The translations under genes were made by a program, and so were the position numbers. The notes below the pieces were generated by a model. It made no database searches, was not told where the DNA came from, and saw only the letters and a program-made list of their open reading frames with translations. Of a stretch of DNA of 13,961 nt, positions 9,994 to 13,961 are shown in pieces. The stretch's first letter is position 1. Every line of letters begins with the position of its first letter. Source of the stretch: Willaertia magna (lineage: Eukaryota; Heterolobosea; Eutetramitea; Acrasida; Naegleriidae); the NCBI GenBank assembly GCA_902984215.1, contig CADWAF010000671.1, positions 1 to 13,961 of the forward strand, in the 5' to 3' direction.

Positions 9994-10709
9994 ATGTCTA
10001 AGCATCCAATAGAAATCAATTATTGTATTGTAGAAAATTTAAAGGACCTTTTCAATAAAGATTTAAAAACAAATAGTACATTACACCTATCTTCTAACCT
10101 AGTCACTGGTGGAACTTTAAAAAGTTTAGTAAGCATAGAAGATGAGCTTAACATAAGAAAAACACTGATCATTTTGAAATCCTCAACTTTATCTCAACAA
10201 ATTATGGTTAATAAAAAAGATATTGTCGAGTTTTTCTTTCAAAACTATACTATTAAGGCAAGAGTTCATCCAACTGGAAATCAAAACATTTTACTTAAAA
10301 ACACTAATAACAATGACACTAAATGTTCTAATCTTGAACCAAGTGAATGCATAGAGAATCCAATCATTGTTTTTGTAAAACAGAAAGAAGGAAACAAAGA
10401 ATTTAAAAAACGCAAAGCCGTACAAGTTGAATATTATGATTTAAATCCAAAAAGTAGTCTTACTGTTTGCATAAATAGTGTTTTTGTACATTTCAAATTA
10501 AAGAACTCTTCCGAAATAAAGCTCTCACAGATTTACATGTTAAGTTTGATGGTCGTTTGGAAGATAAGAATTTAATTGTTGAGGCAAATATTGGAAATGA
10601 TGGTTTTATTGAATTAGGTAAATTTAATATGGATTATGGAAATTATGTGTTAAAAACATCTTGTCGTTGGAATAAGGACTGCTTTTATGTAAGATTATTC
10701 TTACAATAG
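9994..10709 (+). CDS. Unrecognised protein gene with an apparent frame change near 10478-10510
   Basis: The first part reads from ATG 9994 (A-run before it; a frame extended upstream to 9973 would need TTG) as MSKHPIEINYCIVENLKDLF and on to about 10500, then would stop at 10573-10575. From about 10479 another frame stays open to TAG at 10707-10709 (77 codons), with protein-like composition: LFRNKALTDLHVKFDGR, then residues ending CRWNKDCFYVRLFLQ. The two parts together give ~238 residues. The frame difference corresponds to one missing base, for example in the A-run near 10500, or to removal of a 26- or 53-nt GT-AG segment starting at 10478 (GTGTTT, acceptors at 10503 or 10530). The protein is Lys/Asn-rich with alternating hydrophobic residues, suggesting beta structure. 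No signal peptide, membrane helix or known motif was recognised; function unknown. It may be a real gene with a small intron, a sequencing error or a young pseudogene. Confidence 0.55.
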
Positions 10710-11003
10710 TGTTTACCATCTTGTACAATATTAAAACACTTGTAATATTTAAATTACTAATGTTCGAAGTACTTGTTAATTGTATCAACACATTAATTAC
10801 CAAGGCTCCCTTCAAAAAACAGTAATTACATAAAATTATAAAACTAAAACAATTGTAGTAGAAAATTAAAACAAGAATAAACAGTGAAGAAACTTATAAG
10901 ATGTGAATTTGATTATAAGCTTTTGAAATCATGTAATATCTTCTTCCTTTTGTTCTACCAGCATTTTTTTAAATTCTTATCAGTTAATAATCTATTATTA
11001 CTT

Positions 11004-11200
11004 ATGGTTAAAACTGATTCTTCTTGTAACAAGTTTCATTAAAGCATTTCTTCTGCTTTTTGGAATAGATGCTTACTCTTTATATATTTTATTTTCTTCG
11101 TGGTGTTATATGGGGAAGGTTATTAGAGGATTTAAACATCTATTCCAAAAAACAAAAGAAATGCTTTAATGAAACTGTTACAAGAATCAGTTTTAACCAT
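11004..11200. repeat. Imperfect inverted repeat (fold-back element), arms 11004-11071 and 11137-11200
   Basis: The left arm starts atggttaaaactgatt and the right arm ends aatcagttttaaccat, its exact reverse complement. The arms match over ~64 bases apart from a 3-base and a 1-base insertion in the left arm and two transitions near 11053 and 11056. The loop is ~65 bases (11072-11136). It could be a small non-autonomous inverted-repeat element, a hairpin RNA precursor or a 3'/5' regulatory fold. No clear target-site duplication is seen at the outer ends, and no transposase is nearby. The two arm differences are C-A mismatches in a plus-strand transcript but G-U wobbles in a minus-strand transcript. 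Confidence 0.9.
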
Positions 11201-11234
11201 TAAACAAATTAAAGAACAACCTATCACTATGTTC

Positions 11235-11268
11235 AACACCTAAGCCATGGCTTACATAGGTAGATGTT
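11235..11268. repeat. Perfect 14-base palindrome in a longer weak hairpin
   Basis: TAAGCCATGGCTTA (11241-11254) is identical to its reverse complement. Outside it, AACA (11235) and TGTT (11268) also pair, and CCTA can pair with TAGG in an alternative register. It lies ~190 bases before the NF-YB start, so it could bind a dimeric factor; this is inference from symmetry only. Confidence 0.6.
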
Positions 11269-11445
11269 AACAAATTCTTAATCTAACTTTCAAATACTAA
11301 CATTCTTTTTTTTCAATTCAAAAACGTTGAACTCATTGAATATATTTACTAAAAAAAACTTATAAACATTCTTGCAATTAAATGTTTATCTCTTTGTAAA
11401 TTACCCTAACATCTTTTTTAAATAAAAAAAATTGCGCCAAAAAAA

Positions 11446-12207
11446 ATGATCAAACAAGAAAACGACAACAACACAGTCCTTTCGGAAGAAGAAGAAAACG
11501 AGGAAAATGAAGATTGGACAACAAACAATAACAACACTAACATGAATAACAATACCTACAATAATCATCATCATTCTCTAATCGGAGAAGATGAAGATGA
11601 TGAAACCAATAATCAACAACAGCAACCAAACCTCCTACCAATAAACACTGCAATCTACCTAAATAACAACCCTTCAAGCCTAAACATGTCCATTCATACC
11701 GTAAATAATAACGATCTTAACAATTTGAACGATAACATTAATGATTTAAATGATAACCAAACGCCATCCTCTCCATTAGGTAGTTCAACAACCCATGGTT
11801 TAAGTAATTTACCACCATTTGAATTTAAAGAACAAGATAGATTATTACCTTATGCTAACATTGAAAGAATTATGAAGAAAACAGTTGAATTATTTAATAA
11901 AAACGCAAAAATTTCAAAAGAAGCAAAAGAATGTATGCAAGAATGTGTTACTGAATTTATTTGTTTTGTTACGGGTGAAGCTTCGGATCGTTGTTATGAT
12001 GAAAAGAGGAAAACAATTGGTGGTGAAGATGTTTTAAGTGCTTTAGAAGGTTTAAGTTTTGAAAATTATGTTTCTCCTTTAAATTTATATTTACAAAGAT
12101 ATAGAGAATATATTAAACATGATAGAAAACATTCTACTGGTACCGGTAGTTCCTCAGGAAATGGTTCAAGTAGTTCTAAAAAGAAAAAGAAGAAGGATAA
12201 TGGTTAA
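11446..12207 (+). CDS. Nuclear factor Y subunit B (HAP3-type CCAAT-binding factor)
   Basis: NF-YB pairs with NF-YC through a histone fold, then with NF-YA, to bind CCAAT boxes in promoters. No intron; 253 residues. Residues 129-227 are the conserved core: [16 protein letters not shown] (family EQDRxLPIANVxRIMK), [18 protein letters not shown] (family KIAKDAKECVQECVSEFI), [20 protein letters not shown] (family SEASxRCxxEKRKTINGEDI), then [18 protein letters not shown]. The short DRLLP DNA-contact region and the NF-YA/NF-YC interaction surfaces are retained; I replaced by Y in LPYAN and N by G in TIGGED are small departures. Residues 1-128 are disordered, acidic at first and Asn/Gln-rich after. 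The tail is Ser/Gly then six Lys (244-249), a possible nuclear localisation signal. The first ATG follows an A-run and is the natural start. An AATAAA at 12402-12407 is a possible poly(A) signal. Confidence 0.96.
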   Translation: MIKQENDNNTVLSEEEENEENEDWTTNNNNTNMNNNTYNNHHHSLIGEDEDDETNNQQQQPNLLPINTAIYLNNNPSSLNMSIHTVNNNDLNNLNDNINDLNDNQTPSSPLGSSTTHGLSNLPPFEFKEQDRLLPYANIERIMKKTVELFNKNAKISKEAKECMQECVTEFICFVTGEASDRCYDEKRKTIGGEDVLSALEGLSFENYVSPLNLYLQRYREYIKHDRKHSTGTGSSSGNGSSSSKKKKKKDNG

Positions 12208-12482
12208 AAAAACACAACTAATTAGGTAGTTTAGTGTTAATTTATTGTTTAATAATGTAACAAGACTATTAGTTTTGTGACATGCTTGTATAGCATTGTA
12301 TATTAGTTTTTGGTATTTCAATTTTATTGACGAAAATATTGAAAGTTATTTTAGTAATTACATTCTAGTGTTCACAAAAGTCAATTTTAAAACCAACAAC
12401 AAATAAACGATTGTAAAATATTTTGTGGTTGGTTTTATGACCATAATAATTTTGATAATGGAATCACCGCAACAACAAAAAA

Positions 12483-13961
12483 ATGCAATTAAAAGTTTCA
12501 TTATTATTGTCAACAACATTATTATTTATTCTTCTTCTAGAAGTGATTAATAATAACTATCTCTTTATTAATTGTCAACAATCATTTAAAATCGATTTTA
12601 ATCAAAAACCGACTCATTTTCCACATTTCTGGTATAATTCCGTAGGTTCTGGAAATGCAGCACTTTGTTTAAGATCTAATTGGAGAGATCAATTATTAAA
12701 AGCAAAGAATGAATTAGGATTTCAAGGAATTAGATTTCATGGAATATTTGATGATGATATGAGTGTAGTTTTAGAAGGTGACAACTCAAAATTAATTTAT
12801 AGTTTCTTTAATATATTTGATTGTTATGATTTTCTTGTAAAGAATGAAATTCATCCAATTGTAGAGATTGGTTTCATGCCAGAATTATTAGCTCAAAACG
12901 CAACAAAAACTGTTTTTCATTACAAAGGTATAATTACACCACCAAAAGATTACAATCAATGGGATGATTTAGTTTTTAATTTTGGTAAAGCTTTAATTGA
13001 AAGATATGGAATTGATGAAATTAAAAAGTGGAGATTTGAAGTTTGGAATGAACCTAATATGCAAAATGGTTTCTTTGCTGGAACACAATTACAATATTTT
13101 GAATTATATGAACATACAGCAAGAGCTTTAAAAAGAGCAAATAATAATATTAGAGTAGGAGGACCAGTGACAGCAAGTGGTTGGATTGATAAGTAAGTTT
13201 TTTATTTTAATATTTATTTTACAATTTATTTACAATATGTTTATAAAAATAATTATAACAGTTGGATTCCACAATTTATTAAATACATGACCAATAAAAA
13301 TGTTCCCTTCGATTTTATTTCACTTCATGAATATCCAACTGATGTCACTCCTTTACGTAGAAATTATTTATTTGAAGCAGTAAAAGAAACTAGAAAATTA
13401 GTTGGAAATTCAATTGATTTATGTTATACTGAATGGAATGCAGGATTAGAAAATGGTGGTGGATCTCATTTCTATCATGATGGTCCTTATCCTGCACCTT
13501 ATATTGTTAAAGCTTTATTTGAGGTTCAACCTTATGTAAATGTTTTTAGTTATTGGACATTTACAGATATTTTTGAAGAAGGTATTTAATTTAATTTATT
13601 TTATAATTTATTTAATTTTTATTTATAATTTTATTTATGTTGTAATGTTAATAATGAAAAAGGTGGACAACAATCACCACCATTTTCAAAAACTTATGGA
13701 TTAATGACAAATATTGGAGTAAGAAAGGCAAGTTGGAAAGCTTTTGAATTAATGCATCAATCAGGTGATTTACGTTTTAATGTACAAACAATTAATGAAG
13801 TAAAGAATAGTTCAATAGATGTTTATAGTACATTAAATAGTAAGAATGGTGAATTTATGATTTTCGTTTTAAATTATCAAGTTCCAACATTACCTCAATA
13901 TCCATTTAGAGTAAATATTCAATTGACAAATGTCAGTAACATCAAAAATTGTAATTTAAGA
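12483..13961 (+). CDS. Secreted glycoside hydrolase family 39 enzyme (alpha-L-iduronidase/beta-xylosidase type), 5' part
   Basis: Exons 12483-13192, 13262-13581 and 13663 to beyond the right edge give the first 443 residues, with no stop by the edge. Residues 1-~31 are a signal peptide with a long Leu-rich core (LLLSTTLLFILLLEV), so the enzyme is secreted or lysosomal. Family 39 blocks: HFWYNSVGSGNAALCLRSNW (49-68), FQGIRFHGIFDDDMSV (80-95), YSFFNIFDCYDFL (106-118), VEIGFMPELLA (127-137), TPPKDYNQW (152-160), and FEVWNEPN (185-192) with the acid/base Glu190. Exon 2 has SLHEYPTD (257-264) and CYTEWNAG (291-298) with the nucleophile Glu294. Exon 3 begins inside FEEGGQQSPPF and continues into the beta-sandwich region after the (beta/alpha)8 barrel. 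Substrate is likely a glycan with iduronic acid or xylose end units; which one cannot be told from sequence alone. Confidence 0.93.
13193..13261 (+). other. Intron 1 of the GH39 gene (69 nt)
   Basis: Starts GTAAGT and ends ATAACAG. Phase 2: AA|T gives Asn237, joining SGWID to NWIPQFIKYM. It separates the exon with the acid/base Glu from the exon with the nucleophile. Confidence 0.92.
13582..13662 (+). other. Intron 2 of the GH39 gene (81 nt)
   Basis: Starts GTATTT and ends GAAAAAG. Phase 1: G|GT gives Gly, joining FTDIFEEG to GQQSPPFSKTYGLMTNIG, a conserved GH39 stretch. The interior is almost pure A/T. Without splicing the upstream frame stops at 13587. Confidence 0.9.

Larger units (their letters stand above)
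10710..11445. other. 736-base intergenic region with fold-back repeat
   Basis: No coding exon was recognised on either strand. It contains an imperfect inverted repeat (11004-11200), a 14-base perfect palindrome (11241-11254), and A/T runs leading to the NF-YB start. A minus-strand open frame at 10624-10815 lies partly over the tail of the preceding gene, has no family features and is not called. Confidence 0.7.

Noticed and set aside
10624..10815. Minus-strand 63-codon frame
   Set aside because: Partly antisense to the second-frame tail of the gene ending at 10709, with no recognisable domain.

Overview
The window looks like nuclear DNA of an AT-rich unicellular eukaryote, probably a free-living amoeba-like protist. 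Evidence: the genes are broken by short AT-rich GT-AG introns (51-81 nt), the start codons sit in A-rich contexts, the proteins carry long Asn/Gln/Thr runs, the standard genetic code fits throughout, and typical eukaryotic genes are present (XRN1 exoribonuclease, NF-Y subunit B). I cannot fix the lineage; Amoebozoa, Heterolobosea or an AT-rich fungus would all fit.

Layout. On the minus strand, positions 1-314 hold the first 104 codons of a P-loop NTPase that runs off the left edge. It lies downstream of a complete three-exon XRN1-type 5'-3' exoribonuclease (435-5207). A 520-base divergent intergenic region then leads to plus-strand genes. These are a two-exon, 837-residue protein with a mitochondrial-type presequence, a SAM-like region and a RHS/Crinkler/STAND-like P-loop NTPase (5728-8306); a membrane-anchored protein-L-isoaspartate O-methyltransferase (8716-9816); an unrecognised gene that needs a reading-frame change to be read through (9994-10709); the CCAAT-binding factor subunit NF-YB/HAP3 (11446-12207); and the first three exons of a secreted glycoside hydrolase family 39 enzyme (alpha-L-iduronidase/beta-xylosidase type) that runs off the right edge (from 12483).

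Between the unrecognised gene and NF-YB is a 736-base stretch containing an imperfect inverted repeat with arms of about 65 bases (11004-11200) and a separate perfect 14-base palindrome (11241-11254). No tRNA, rRNA, CRISPR array or complete transposon was recognised.

The genes do not form an obvious pathway: RNA decay, protein repair, transcription and glycan breakdown are neighbours as usual in a compact eukaryotic genome. The items most worth following up are the organelle-targeted NTPase with its unusual Walker A motif, the second P-loop NTPase at the left edge, the frame-changing gene, and the fold-back repeat.
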